A stretch of DNA of 64,000 bases from Sthenelais limicola (taxonomy: Eukaryota > Annelida > Polychaeta > Phyllodocida > Sigalionidae). Positions 22,627-34,558 of this stretch are shown here, piece after piece. Numbering within the stretch: position 1 is the stretch's first letter; the number at the start of each line of letters is the position of its first letter. The notes under the pieces are model-generated. The model did no database searches, was not told the DNA's origin, and saw only the letters and a list, made by a program, of their open reading frames with translations. The stretch spans positions 67,670,773-67,734,772 of the forward strand of contig OW804095.1 in the NCBI GenBank assembly GCA_942159475.1. Direction: 5' to 3'. Position numbers and translations under genes: made by a program.

Positions 22627-24342
22627 ATGTATAGCGCCCAGAGTAGAACAGTTGCGCCTAAATCCAAATTGGGAGACCGAAAAGAATTCACTTTCCTCAA
22701 GAAAGTTGTATAGTCTATCGTAAATCAATCGTTCAATTACCTTACTCATAGTAGGCACAATTGTTATAGCCTGCACATTGTCCAGGTTTTTCACATCACC
22801 CTGTTTCGGTAAAAGTTTAATTGCCGATATTTTCCATTCATCTGGAATTTTTCTAGATTTTATACAACTGTTCAACAATGCTGTAAAGTATCTCACATTT
22901 CTGTTTAATGCCATACACAATAGCTTGTTGTCAATATATGTTAACCCAGAGCTCTTATGTTCTTTTATCTTAGCAATTTCAGCTATTACCTCCTCTACCC
23001 TAAAATCATCGGTGATATCATAAACTATAGGCACGTCAATTACAGTCGGATCCACTACAATGTTACCATCATTCCCTAGTAATGCAAAGAACTTATTCGC
23101 GTGTTCAAGCGCAGGCAGACCAGTTATTACAGTGCCATCCTGATAGAATTCATTCAGGTTCTCACTACTAATATCTTTATTATTGTAGATTTTATTAATG
23201 CACCTCCAGAATTCTCTTGGATTCTTTCTATTTGCATGCACCGAATTGACCAAACACTCCCTTTTCTTTTGACGAATTAATTTGGTGACTCTTACCCGAA
23301 GGGACTTAGCCTCCGCAATATCAACCACGTTTTTACTTCTCCTTGCTATAGAGAAAGCCTTGTCACGCTGTCTAATTACATTTTTCACGTCTTGGTCTAT
23401 ATATGCCTGTGTCTTATATTTTATTTGTACCCTCATTCTTCTAGTGGATCTTTCTACACATTCTTTCATATCAGTAACAAACTGGTTCCAACTTCTATTA
23501 ACATTCACATTTATATTTGCATCATAGTCATCGACCCTCTGTCTCAATTTATCATTGAATTCCATATGTGCTTTTCGCCTACCTGTTTGAACCCATTTGT
23601 ATTCTCTATCTGCCAGGCGTACCTTGGTTTTAACATTTATCATGCAACTAACCGGATAGTGGTCAGAAATATGTACTTTATGTATAGTACCATTAAATAA
23701 AGGCATGTTACTGTAGATTACATCTAACTGAGTCGCTGAGTTCGCTGTTACTTGTGTATGCCCATTTACACCTATGGTTAGGTTATATCTCAACATTAGA
23801 TCCTTCCATTTCGCTGCTGGTCTATTAGTACAACTCAGATCTATGTTAATATCACCTGCTAGCATTATACGTTTCTTATGTCTTCTTAGCCTACTGAGTA
23901 CATCATTCATATGTTCTAAGCATCTTTCAAGAGATCCAGATGGTCTCCGATACACATTCATTAATATGAACTTTCCCCAATTCCCTATTTTCACAGACAA
24001 TACCTGCATTTCAATGTCAATGTTACATATAGACATACCTTCAAGTCCTTTGCTTGTTACTGATATTCCCCTCCTAACATAGACTGCGAGCCCTCCTCCC
24101 TTTTCAGACACGTTATTCACGATTCGGTCCTGCCTATACAAAGCGTATCCACTATATGCGATATACGAGTCCCTAACATGGTCGTTCAACCACGTCTCAC
24201 ATAGAGCAATTATCGAGAGACCTTTACTTAGGAAAGTTTCGTGCACCTGTTCTTGGTTAGAAATAAGACTTTGACAATTGTATGACATAATCGTCTGACC
24301 CAATCTGTTTGGGTTTGTATTACCCTCAACCTGTCTAGCCAT
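22627..24342 (-). pseudogene. LINE-B ORF2, endonuclease and N-terminal RT part
   Basis: From ATG 24342, residues 1-230 form an APE endonuclease: SYNCQSL, LCETWL (catalytic Glu), YRRPSG, AGDINIDL (Asp), TQLDVIYSN and SDHYPV (His). The linker is basic (TRRMRVQIKYKTQAYIDQDV...). The RT lead-in is IPDEWKISAIKLLPKQG, and the usual NYRPI motif reads NVQAI here, a sign of decay or divergence. The part ends at FGFRRNCSTLGAI-His, where the 630-bp insertion begins. With the other half the protein would be about 952 residues, normal for jockey/CR1 LINEs. Confidence 0.87.
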
Positions 24343-24711
24343 CGCCTTTACGATCCTGGTCTACGACCCTTTCAGTATTCAATTTCGGTGTATAATTATA
24401 ATAAAAGGCGATTTGAAGACATATTGATAGGCTCTCGGCCATACTCCAATTCTATGTTGGAGCAATATACACTGCTAGATTACAATAACAATAATACACA
24501 ATCTCTGTTTACAGAATGAACACGGACAAAACAAAGTCCCACCTAATGACCTCATCAGCTGACATACTGTATGGTACCTGATAGACATGGACAATAGTAA
24601 ACGTAAATTCAACAATCATTATCTGATCTCTCTAAACAACAGATGAATCCTTACATATATATACCATCTCGTCATCCTCCACATACATCATACAGTAGTC
24701 CTATCATTTAC
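24343..24711 (-). other. LINE-B inter-ORF spacer
   Basis: 369 bases separate the ORF1 stop and the ORF2 ATG, against 50 in LINE-A. All frames have stops. I see no clear ribosome-entry or splice signal. Confidence 0.5.
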
Positions 24712-26853
24712 TTATTGATCTTTCTTTTTCAATAGATCTAATTTAGATCCACGTCTAGAATTCAAACTCATACGCTGGTACGAAGTGTTCAACAATTTTG
24801 CATTATCGGCTGTCGGAGTTGAAACCATACCTCTTGTGATTCTCGTGGTAAATTCACATACATCGTCTAGCGCACCTGGGATCGGCTGTGTGTCAACCAC
24901 CTCTAGTGAGTCATTGTCTTGATAGTCCATCAATTGATTCACTCTTTCTTCCCTATCATGATCTTCTCTATCATGATCACTTGCGTTTGAGGGGTCGTCG
25001 TGTATCAGGTTACTGCTTATAGAACCATCCTGGGTGAGAGCTATGACTTGATTCTCCTTTTCTTCCTCATTTTTATCCTCCACAGCAGTCATTCTGGCCA
25101 ATCCTGCCTCTTCTCCGACGGGCACTATCTTTCTGGTATCCTTCTTTGCTGTTTTAGCATATTTAAACACCAAGTGGTCACGATGTTTCCGGATAGGAGA
25201 TATTGGCTCATCCAGGGGATGTCTGACTCGCATTTTCTCATGTACCTCCATCAGCATCTTCCCTAGCAAGTTACCTCCTTCCCACGAATGATCGTCAAGT
25301 TTATAGTTGCCTAAATAGCAACCTGCTCCGAAAATGCGGTTGGGAGTAGCTTCAATGAGTTCACATTTACCCAACCCCACCAGCTTGCGCCTCAACACTG
25401 AGTTTTGCTCAAACTTCGCGACTAGGATTTTTTTCATTTCATCGTTAGCCATAGAGTCCCAATTATCATTCGATGGGATAGCTTCTCCATATCTCTTGCA
25501 CATACGCGGGTCTCTAGTGTTGATGATCTTCCCTCTTAGACGATCCTTTTGAAGCACTTCTGCTTTTTTAGCGAAATATGCCTGTTCCGATGAGGTATAT
25601 TCAAAGTCTTCATAAATAAATTTAGTATGAAAGAAGTTGGAGAGGAAGGCCCTCTCCCCTTGAAATGCGTATCCACCGCTTACAGGCACAATCTTGGTCG
25701 TTTCAGGCAGTATCTCTTCAGGTATCGTGTCTAAGAGGCTGTTATCTATAATTCTTCCTTCCAGCATCAGCTGATCTCCTTTTGCTTTGGTTTCTTCCTC
25801 GTTGTAACCGATCGAGATTGCTCGTTTAGCTATTTGCTGAGCTAAGCTTCGCTTCTGTTGAACTCGTTGAGGGAGTACATTGTTCATCTTTACAAATTTC
25901 AGATAGTTGTACCGTTGGCCTTGGAATTTAGTTCTATCCTTCAATACCTTTTGTCCCCTTATTAATTCTTCTTTTATGCCAATATTCGTCAATTTCACGA
26001 TCATCCTTGGAGGTATTTTACCCTTTTGGAAGCCTTGCCTATAGGCCTTCTGAACAAGATCATGTGTGAAGTGCGGTATGATAAGTTGGCACAAGCTGAC
26101 AACTTTATCGATAGGGCTTTCCCCTTTATAATAATCCATACCTTCAATCTCCATATAATTCTCCTTCGCCATGGTCTCGCATGAATCCAATTGGTTTCTC
26201 AAGCAGTGTAGATCTTGGTTAACGTAATCCGTTTCTCGTTTCACATCAAAAACTACATTCTCCATTTCCCTTCTTTTTGATATTTCACTATCCAGGTCTA
26301 ATATGAGATCATTGACAAACTTTGAGTTCATTTCTATCGCACCTTGCATGTCCTCTTTATCCTTAGAAAGTCTTTGTTCTACTGTCGTCTGAAACTCTTT
26401 TTGTTTCCTTAGCATCGATTCCATTTGTAGACGTAAATTCTCCATTTCAGCAGATTGATCGGGGCTGTATGTGCTCGATAAGTCCCCAGATTCATTAGGT
26501 GTATTTTGTACCGCCTCCTGTGCCTGTTTCACGTCAAAAACTACATTCTCCATTTCCCTTCTTTTTGATATTTCACTATCCAGGTCTAATATGAGATCAT
26601 TGACAAACTTTGAGTTCATTTCTATCGCACCTTGCATGTCCTCTTTATCCTTAGAAAGTCTTTGTTCTACTGTCGTCTGAAACTCTTTTTGTTTCCTTAG
26701 CATCGATTCCATTTGTAGACGTAAATTCTCCATTTCAGCAGATTGATCGGGGCTGTATGTGCTCGATAAGTCCCCAGATTCATTAGGTGTATTTTGTACC
26801 GCCTCCTGTGCCTGTTTTCTCTTTTTCCTTCGGTTGCCACGGCCTGCGCCCAT
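24712..26853 (-). CDS. LINE-B ORF1 protein with NADAR domain and internal 96-residue duplication
   Basis: This is an intact 713-residue frame from ATG 26853. Residues 1-13 are basic. Residues 14-109 and 110-205 are the same 96-residue unit, each with a charged heptad coiled coil. About 225-375 resembles the RRM and C-terminal domain of L1-type ORF1 (RMIVKLTN, then GDQLMLEGRII). Residues about 390-541 are a complete NADAR domain: FLSN ending at Asn406, Glu423-Gln424, IEATP at 500-504, GAGC at 509-512 and GGNLLGK at 526-532. The Trp and Asp of the usual D-x2-WG motif are Phe and Asn here. The last 170 residues are acidic and disordered-looking. The role is RNP formation plus a predicted N-glycosidase or de-ADP-ribosylating step, with unknown substrate. 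The domain order matches LINE-A ORF1 although the RTs are from different lineages. Confidence 0.88.
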   Translation of the reverse strand: MGAGRGNRRKKRKQAQEAVQNTPNESGDLSSTYSPDQSAEMENLRLQMESMLRKQKEFQTTVEQRLSKDKEDMQGAIEMNSKFVNDLILDLDSEISKRREMENVVFDVKQAQEAVQNTPNESGDLSSTYSPDQSAEMENLRLQMESMLRKQKEFQTTVEQRLSKDKEDMQGAIEMNSKFVNDLILDLDSEISKRREMENVVFDVKRETDYVNQDLHCLRNQLDSCETMAKENYMEIEGMDYYKGESPIDKVVSLCQLIIPHFTHDLVQKAYRQGFQKGKIPPRMIVKLTNIGIKEELIRGQKVLKDRTKFQGQRYNYLKFVKMNNVLPQRVQQKRSLAQQIAKRAISIGYNEEETKAKGDQLMLEGRIIDNSLLDTIPEEILPETTKIVPVSGGYAFQGERAFLSNFFHTKFIYEDFEYTSSEQAYFAKKAEVLQKDRLRGKIINTRDPRMCKRYGEAIPSNDNWDSMANDEMKKILVAKFEQNSVLRRKLVGLGKCELIEATPNRIFGAGCYLGNYKLDDHSWEGGNLLGKMLMEVHEKMRVRHPLDEPISPIRKHRDHLVFKYAKTAKKDTRKIVPVGEEAGLARMTAVEDKNEEEKENQVIALTQDGSISSNLIHDDPSNASDHDREDHDREERVNQLMDYQDNDSLEVVDTQPIPGALDDVCEFTTRITRGMVSTPTADNAKLLNTSYQRMSLNSRRGSKLDLLKKKDQ
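26239..26814 (-). repeat. 288-bp in-frame tandem duplication in LINE-B ORF1
   Basis: Two adjacent 288-bp copies (26527-26814 and 26239-26526) differ at only one position that I can find (CACATCAA versus CACGTCAA). The duplication is exactly 96 codons, keeps the frame and the coiled-coil register, and must be very recent or kept identical by conversion. Confidence 0.92.
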
Positions 26854-27122
26854 TGTTCGTCCACTATTGTTTACCGTAGTAATTGGCGGGTAAAAACGAT
26901 CGTTCTCTACTATCGCTCACCGGGCAATCCAGGCAATATAAATATCGGATATATCAGTTTCACGTCCCAAAAACCAATATAAATTAAAATGTCCGGATTC
27001 TCTATCCTAGTACAGAGATTTGTGGCTATAGATCAGCTCCATCGGATCACCAGCATTATATTTGATCAACGATTTCGGTCGCTTCGCTCTGACCGGGCGT
27101 CTATACTATGCGGCCATCTCTG
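26854..27122 (-). promoter_or_regulatory. LINE-B 5' UTR with L1-like YY1 word at its presumed start
   Basis: On the minus strand the region begins CAGAGATGGCCGCATAG (27122 downward). This closely resembles the start of human L1 (AAGATGGCCGAATAG), where YY1 sets the transcription start. ORF1 begins about 270 bases further on. The placement of the 5' end is inferred from this word. Confidence 0.4.
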
Positions 27123-27513
27123 ATTTCTCCTCTTTGAGTTGAGGAGTAGCCGATCAAAGAAAGTGAATATAATATCATATATGCGCGCGAAATCTCAATT
27201 TTGTGGGTTGCTCTATCAAGGTTTGTAACCTTCTGTCCATTTACCACGTTTTTCATCTGTGAACCAAATTGTTGACATATTAGGTAATGTTCTTCCGGTA
27301 CTAATTTCTACACAATCGCGAGAAACAGGGGCATTCGAACGGCTTGCATGGGATGTTGCATGGCAATATAGGTGAGACCTCTAATAACTACATGTATTGA
27401 TTGCTCTGGATGGGCATAAGTAGGAGTCTGGGACAGAGGGCCATTAATAGTAATGGAGGAAGAAGGAAGCAGAGACAGAGAGAGGTTGAGTAGGGGTGGG
27501 GTGGAGGAAGCGC

Positions 27514-27515
<2 letters not shown>

Positions 27516-27547
<32 letters not shown>
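27516..27547. repeat. (AT)n microsatellite
   Basis: An uninterrupted run of alternating AT. Confidence 0.85.
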
Positions 27548-27550
<3 letters not shown>

Positions 27551-30500
27551 CATTAGTGTGAGGTTGGGGGTGGGGGAGCATGGAAGGTTGTTCATGATGG
27601 AAAATAATGTCATACTTAATTTACACACATTTAAGGTTTCGCTGCATGTATTCAAACCGCATATCAAATAACTATTTCTGCTACCTGTCTATTTCAATTG
27701 GTATTCTGTTATTACACACTGATATTATCCACCATCATCGAATTTAGATTAGTGACAAGACACACAATCATTGATAAGCTTTTATGACAGGTGGGTGAGG
27801 AGGAGGGGGAGGGGGATGCACACACACTCTTTGGGACCCGCAACCCCTCCCCTTGGAGCCCTAAAACATGTAATTCTATTTATTTATCTTTAATTATCCT
27901 CTCCAAGGCAATACAATGCGTTCTCCACACACTTGCAAAATTCCTGGACCCGCCACTCTTCATATTTGATAGAGTCAAACGGTGACTTTATGACACAAAT
28001 GAATCTGTAGTGTGAAAGGATATTATTTGGACTGGGGACAAGAAACTGTTTGATCTCTTTGGCCTTGTATTTGCGAATTTGATCAGCTAGATCGAACTAT
28101 CCGTGATCCTTGTTTATTGAGGATTGCGTGTTGGATCCTTATCTAGATAGCCTTCATGCTGCCTCAGGGGCGATATCAACTGCTTCAATCGATTCAAATG
28201 CGTGTGTTCAAAGAAGGGGAGAAGGCGGAAAGTGTTGGAAGGTATCCAATGATGTATGTTGTCTTACAACATAAACCCAACATAATTACAAATTAAAGGT
28301 CTACATCAATCCCATTTTAACTGCTTCTGATAGTACTAATCGAACGATGCGCTTCAACCTAAGAAATCTCTTTCCAATCATTTCCACTGCTTTGAATTGT
28401 CACTGTTGATTGAATCCTGTGCGGATCTGTTTATTTTACCCATTATGTAATGTACCTGACATGTGGATAATTGTGACTGAGATTATCATTATAATACAAT
28501 CAGTCTGAAATTAATTCAGACTAAATTTTAAGAGGAGAATAGTAGACAACGCTGCGACCATCGATTGCCATTCTATACTAGATCAGATCCATATTGATAA
28601 CATTTCCTCCAGCAAATCACAAAACACATGTTTGCATAATATAAACCTTTATAGTGAAATGTCACATTATATGAGAAAGGTAAACCCAATGCTGTTGCTT
28701 TGTCAGTCCCTCTATACTTTCCTCATTTGTTCCAGTGACTATACACAATAAAGAGATGTTATGCCGCATCGACTGTAGCTACTGGAAAACACAGGGAGGT
28801 ACAATTTGGCAGGCCGGGTACATCCTCCTGGATCACGCAATCCAGGCTGTTATTGGGCCGAGGCGGACTTGTAACACTCCAGCGTTAGCATGTCCTTCTT
28901 GTACTCCACATGCTGTAGACTTAATACAAAAAGTCTATTAATTATGTCAAATGCAAGCGCAATGGCTCTTCGCATTATTTATATTTCATATCATATTTTA
29001 CATTGGCCCATGCAGCATATCAATTAGTTTAGATAAACATAAACTAGTGAAAAACAGGTCAGATCGAGTGGCCCCATTCATTGATTCTAATCTATGAAGA
29101 CAAATTGCAAACGAGGGAAGATGTGCGGTGGGCTTTCACGAATGGCCTTATCAAACAACATGGAATAAGCGTCTTACCTTGCGAATTATTAATGGAATCC
29201 CGGTTCCAAGGAGTGATTGAAATCAATGAGGGGATTTGGAAAGCCAACTTGGCGTCAGCAGTAACCGAATTAACACATGCTCACCATGCGAATTAGTCCA
29301 TGGTTGAAATCACTTGTGGGAGAAAAGCAAGGAAATACGTGTACACATAAATGATATTCCAGCTCAATACCCTACTAAGTACTATGTATAGTGTTTTGGC
29401 ATTATTTTGTCCTTCCCAAAACAACAGTGGCAGTTAGCGGCAGAATATAATCTGGCTTGAAGGGAACTATTGGCAAATTTCCATTCGTACTGCAATTAAG
29501 GTTGGGGGTTATATTCGCTACATCTAGGCCTTCCGATTGTTGGTGTTCAGCAATGGTCACCACATCCAAACAATTGATAAAGATCGGGAAAGAATTATGC
29601 TCAAATACGGAGAACAATAATTCCATGTAAACAAATTGTATGAATGTGCTTCTCTGTCTGTCATCGTCTGTCACTCACTATCTTTCCCTCTCCCCCCCCC
29701 TCTCTATAAATTACTGTATACGCGATCTTTCTCTATTATTTTACGAGTTGCCTAGGGCACGATAGAACGAATAATAATCCATAAACCTTGGGATGGCATC
29801 ATAGCCACGAGGTATTAGGAAGATTTCTATACTAGATCTTAGAATATCATGACCTCGGCGGGAAGGTGCTCTAGAGCTCAGCCATAACCTCTACTAGTCA
29901 GGTACTGCGGTAGTCTCCATCTCCATCTCCATCAAAACAATTTAGAATTAAATGTGGTGAATGAACCAAAGGAAAGTAATCACCATGTAACACAAATCAC
30001 GTGTGTCTTTTATGCTGCATATAAACGAATCCTAAAACGAAATCAAACAATTATTTGCTTGCAGATTTTGTATTTCTTAATACAAATATGCTGCAATGAT
30101 ATACATATTGAGACTAATTGATGTATTGTAATATACACACACTTGTTTTATTATATGCTTTTAATGATATAGATAGAAAATATTTTGGGGTCAGAAAGTT
30201 GAATTTCGGTATTAAACTTAATAAAAAAAACCACGCATTGGTTGCCGCACATAACTCACTAGAGAAATACGCACGAGAATACATTACTTTCGAGTTTTAT
30301 AAGCGTTATACGCCTTACGCAATAGTGAGTAAGTCTATTGACATCTAGAAAGTTGTATGATCATATCATTATGCATAGAATTTATTACAATTCCAAAACT
30401 TATATTATTGTTTACAAACTATAAAGTAAATTCATTTAATTACACTACTTTCAGGGTGTTTACAGACCCCATGCTTCGAACTCGATCCTATTTAGCTACA

Positions 30501-33500
30501 TTAGATCACTTTCGAACGGTCAGGAAAACCTCTTCCAAATTTTCTCCTCCACCTTCTTTCGGCAAACTGTTGTATCCCGCTCCTGACCTTGGGCTAAGAT
30601 AGCCCCTCAATAGCTTCCTTCCCCGCAGACTCGATCAACATCGCTTGCTTTCCGGAAATTCTTGTTTTTTTTGGTATCAGTTAGCACGTAGAAACCACAT
30701 TACTTCCAGTATATATAACTATTGCATGATTCGACATTAACTCAATTAACCTTTCTCTTCATATATGTCTGTTTAATACATTAACACACATTCTATCTAT
30801 TTTACATGATACATATCGAATATGGAATGGATCAACGAGTACGTCGGCTGTTAACCACCATAAATTTAATCTTCCTTGGAACTTCCATTTTGATAGTTCC
30901 TATCTTCGTTCCTATAGTTTCTCTACTCTCATCCCTTACATTTTGTCCAATATCCACCAGACTTTGGGTGCTTTCACAATTCTTCCAGTAATCTCTCAAC
31001 ATATTATAGTCCATGCTCCCAAGACCATATTGCTATCCCCTGCCGTTCCCTCGCTTATTTTAAATACCAGCATGGAATTGTAGTCATGAGATTTGGATCA
31101 TCTCGTTTCATTGGGACCAAGTGAGGCTAGGAAAGTACATCGTTTCCCGATTTGGGGCTGTTATGACGGTCTTTTCATCTTCTGCCGAGCCGCTTCTGAG
31201 TAATTCAGCTCGTAAGACTTGCTTTTCAACAGCAATAAAGGAACACACAAAGGACCTCTGCGAGGGTGATGGTTGGTAGAGAAATGGGTAGGTCTCCTTG
31301 TAGAGCAAAACAGCAAGCTAAGCGATTATGATTGGTACATCAACAAAATGGAAATCAATCGAAGGCATTATTCCCATTACTTTATGTATTGAACTGGTAT
31401 AAATAGATTTTTTTCGCATTTGTGCATTTCAATTACTCCAAACAGTGTTTTCTTTTATAATGTAACGAATTGTATTTTCAATTCAATAAGATGCTTACAT
31501 TCCTCAGTATCAGACCAAACGAACGATGGACTGGAGGATCCAATCCATAGAAAATCTGAAATAGACGATCACCGCTAAATTCACTTCTATACAATGTCAT
31601 GCAGGACTGTATTTTCAGTTAACCCACACTATGAGCACAATGGCGAATTGTACTTTGCACGTGTGTAGTGTATATTCATGTAATTGCTGGTCACTGTGCT
31701 TTTAACGGAAACGGAAAGAATAAACCCTTTCCTAACGTATACAGTTAACCACTACTACGAGCAATCAAGTATAGTTTATTATAGCTAGGGCAGGAAAAAC
31801 ATTTCCCCCCATTCAATGGTTGTTTCTCGTCGGTTGAATATTAGTTTGCATTAACTTGCACCTTCCCTGTCGGTATTAATTGACAAGGGGTACAGAAAAG
31901 ATCTTGGAAACGGCGTCAAGTATCCGAGGATTGACTTGATAATGATACATTTAGCATTGCCGGAGATCACACATCTGTCAAGACACAATGCACTCATTGT
32001 ACGTGTCCTCAAATGCTCGATTTCTCCATTGAAGTATATGCATCTTAATTCTAATGTTTATTTCATTTAAAATGATGGTCATCTCTTTTGCGTTTCAGGA
32101 TACACTGAGACAAAGAGGGAGCGAGAAACCAGAAAACTGAACTTGTTTAAAAACTGGAGAGTAGATTGACATTTACAGGAGAGCAATACGGAACAAAGTG
32201 GAACCTTGATAGTGGGAATGGCATTTAGGAAAGCGACCAGCTCAAACATAAAGCTCATGCAACCCCGAGAGGGCAGGGCATAAGGCAAAATGGATGAGAG
32301 TCAGGAGGAAAAGGCGACTGTCCTGAAAGTGGTTTCAACGAAAATTTCCCTTTTTAAATAAAACTATACCGGTGCTTAATCCCAATGGAACCTCCCCTTG
32401 ATGATGCATTTGCTTTGATGAAATAAGGTTGTAAAACAAACGGCTGGAACACACAATCGATACTTGTGGCAGAACATCATAGCGTTTCGATATCCTCTGC
32501 CTTGCCATGCCTTGGCAAGCAACTCAGATAATGCGATGGTAAATGATATCGCATCATATGCCAAAGGTGAATATGTTGTAGCATTCTGGTGGCAAACTGC
32601 TCTGTGGATTGTGTTGGCGATTTGCTCACCAATACAGTCCACAATCTATTATCCCAGCTTCATTTACTAAATCTTCTCCGCCTTCCCCACGCGTTGAGAT
32701 ACCATTCTAGTGTAGGGCAATTAGCTGCGATGTCATTTGCCGCTAGGATTAGGGAGTCTTGTAGTCGGGCTGACGTATCTCCAGGCCGTTTATACCCAGC
32801 GATAATAGAGTCATCTATGCATGGGACTTTTTAGAGGACAAGCCCTGGAGCGGATAGGAAAGATGGTGCCTGGAAGACCTCAGCAATACACTTCCTTCAA
32901 TGCCCAGTTAGTAATATGGATATATCTGAGGCATCTCTATTCATATACAATAACATATTCTTTGATATATGCATTTGCTACCATTAAACTGCATACATTG
33001 TGAATCAGACGCTTCATCTGGTTCTGGGTCCTTACAGTCGATTTAAAATAATTACCAAGTATCAGATTCAAAAAAACTTTCACTGAGGTTAATTATGAGA
33101 AAGTATTCTTACCCCCTTAAAAGATTTTCATTTTGTAACTGATAGAGTCGATGGTATTAATAACAAACTAAACGCTTAACAATTGTGTATTATATTGCTG
33201 CTTTTGCTCAATATGACCTTTTCTGTCCTAACTTGACTCCATTATATAGGCCTAAGTCGAGCACAAGAGTAAAGAGTTTCCTCGATGCACCCGGCAGTGT
33301 ATCACAACTTATCCAGCGTTTCATGGTTGTGAATCCTTCTCCATCACTACATGAAACACCCATGGGCTAGTAGTGCGTAAAATAGGCTGACTGAAGCATG
33401 GATCGCTGCTATTCCTGGATCTCATCTAGTCTCCTGTCCCTGCCTCACCGTCTGCCTATTAATTCCTCAACAGTACGGAACTGGATCAGGGCGATGGCAA

Positions 33501-34082
33501 TATTGCAGGCCAACCTAAAACGGCACAATTTGTATCGCCATTGGAGGGTTTTTCATGCAGTGCCGGTTATTCGCAACCACTCGTCTGTAAATTAACCAGT
33601 TAGTACGCGGCTCACACGAATCTATCTAGGACTTCCTCCTGATCGTTCAGTCTTTCTTGGGTAGAACGTTTAGCTCAGCTTTGTACCGTTTAGTCTTATT
33701 TGATTAGATCACAACACGGCTCATTTTCTTATCTACTATCGCATTTAAATATTGTTTGATCGTCACCGTATAGCAAGGTATTAGAGGGGAGGAGATGTTT
33801 ATAACCAGAATAATTAAATTACCCCGGCAACGGGGTGCCTGGCTAGGTTATCCTCGCATCTAATGGGAATCCTTATCCACTATGGTCAATCAAACTGTAT
33901 TAAGTAATTAGATGTGTATAAATATCATTTATATGGCACAGTTGTTAAAATGATTATACACGCTGAAGTCGTGGGGAAAGTCAAAATAAACCGAAGGTTT
34001 TTGCTGACTATTTAGCTCTCCAGATTGATTGATTGTTTTTATATCGTCTTAACATGTTCAGAACTGTGCGAAGGGCTGTGGC

Positions 34083-34083
34083 T

Positions 34084-34114
<31 letters not shown>
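34083..34114. repeat. (TG)n(G)n microsatellite
   Basis: About 16 bases of alternating TG run directly into about 17 G, the same composite type as at 5955. The G run could form quadruplex DNA. Confidence 0.85.
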
Positions 34115-34115
<1 letters not shown>

Positions 34116-34558
34116 GCGGGGCGTATCTTGCGATTTCAGGGTTTTTAGATTTATAATACCCAGTAAGTCTTATCACTATATATTTCTTTGTCGAATATGC
34201 AAGCCAATGTGCAGTATAATTGATTCATGAATACAATACATCACATTGCACTATGACGTATGGAAGGATTCGTACTATAACATGTTAATGATATTAATCT
34301 TTTCAAAGTGCACCGTTAACTATCCGTCAAATAATCGAGCAGTATAGATAAACTGCAGGATTACATTTGATTGAAAGTCCAAAGTTTGGACAATTTGAAT
34401 AATAGCCTCTGAATTTAACTCTTTCTTTCTAAATGTTGGTACGGGGCAAAACTTGAAGATCTAGATAAGGACAATCTTGATGTGAAAATATGGATGATGA
34501 ATAGGTTTTTACATGCATTTAAATACAATGCATGAAGATACACATATTTTTAATCTAT

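Larger units (their letters stand above)
20438..27122 (-). mobile_element. LINE-B: jockey/CR1-like non-LTR retrotransposon with NADAR ORF1
   Basis: On the minus strand the order is a short 5' UTR (from about 27122), ORF1 (26853-24712), a 369-bp gap, ORF2 (24342-20851) and a 3' UTR ending in AATAAA merged with 12 A (plus-strand T run 20438-20449). The 3' limit is firm. The 5' limit is placed at an L1-like GATGGCCGCATAG word, and I found no target-site duplication. ORF2 has an APE endonuclease and an RT of the jockey/CR1 type (GVPQGSILGP, FADDAVI) and a C-terminal LWNDLP motif. This is clearly a different lineage from LINE-A. ORF2 is broken by a 630-bp insertion and one stop. ORF1 is open. Confidence 0.87.
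27123..34558. other. gene-free stretch
   Basis: No convincing exon or transposon protein is seen. It includes an (AT)n microsatellite (27516-27547) and a TG/poly(G) microsatellite (34083-34114). Open frames up to 119 codons have no recognisable domain and uneven composition. Confidence 0.5.
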
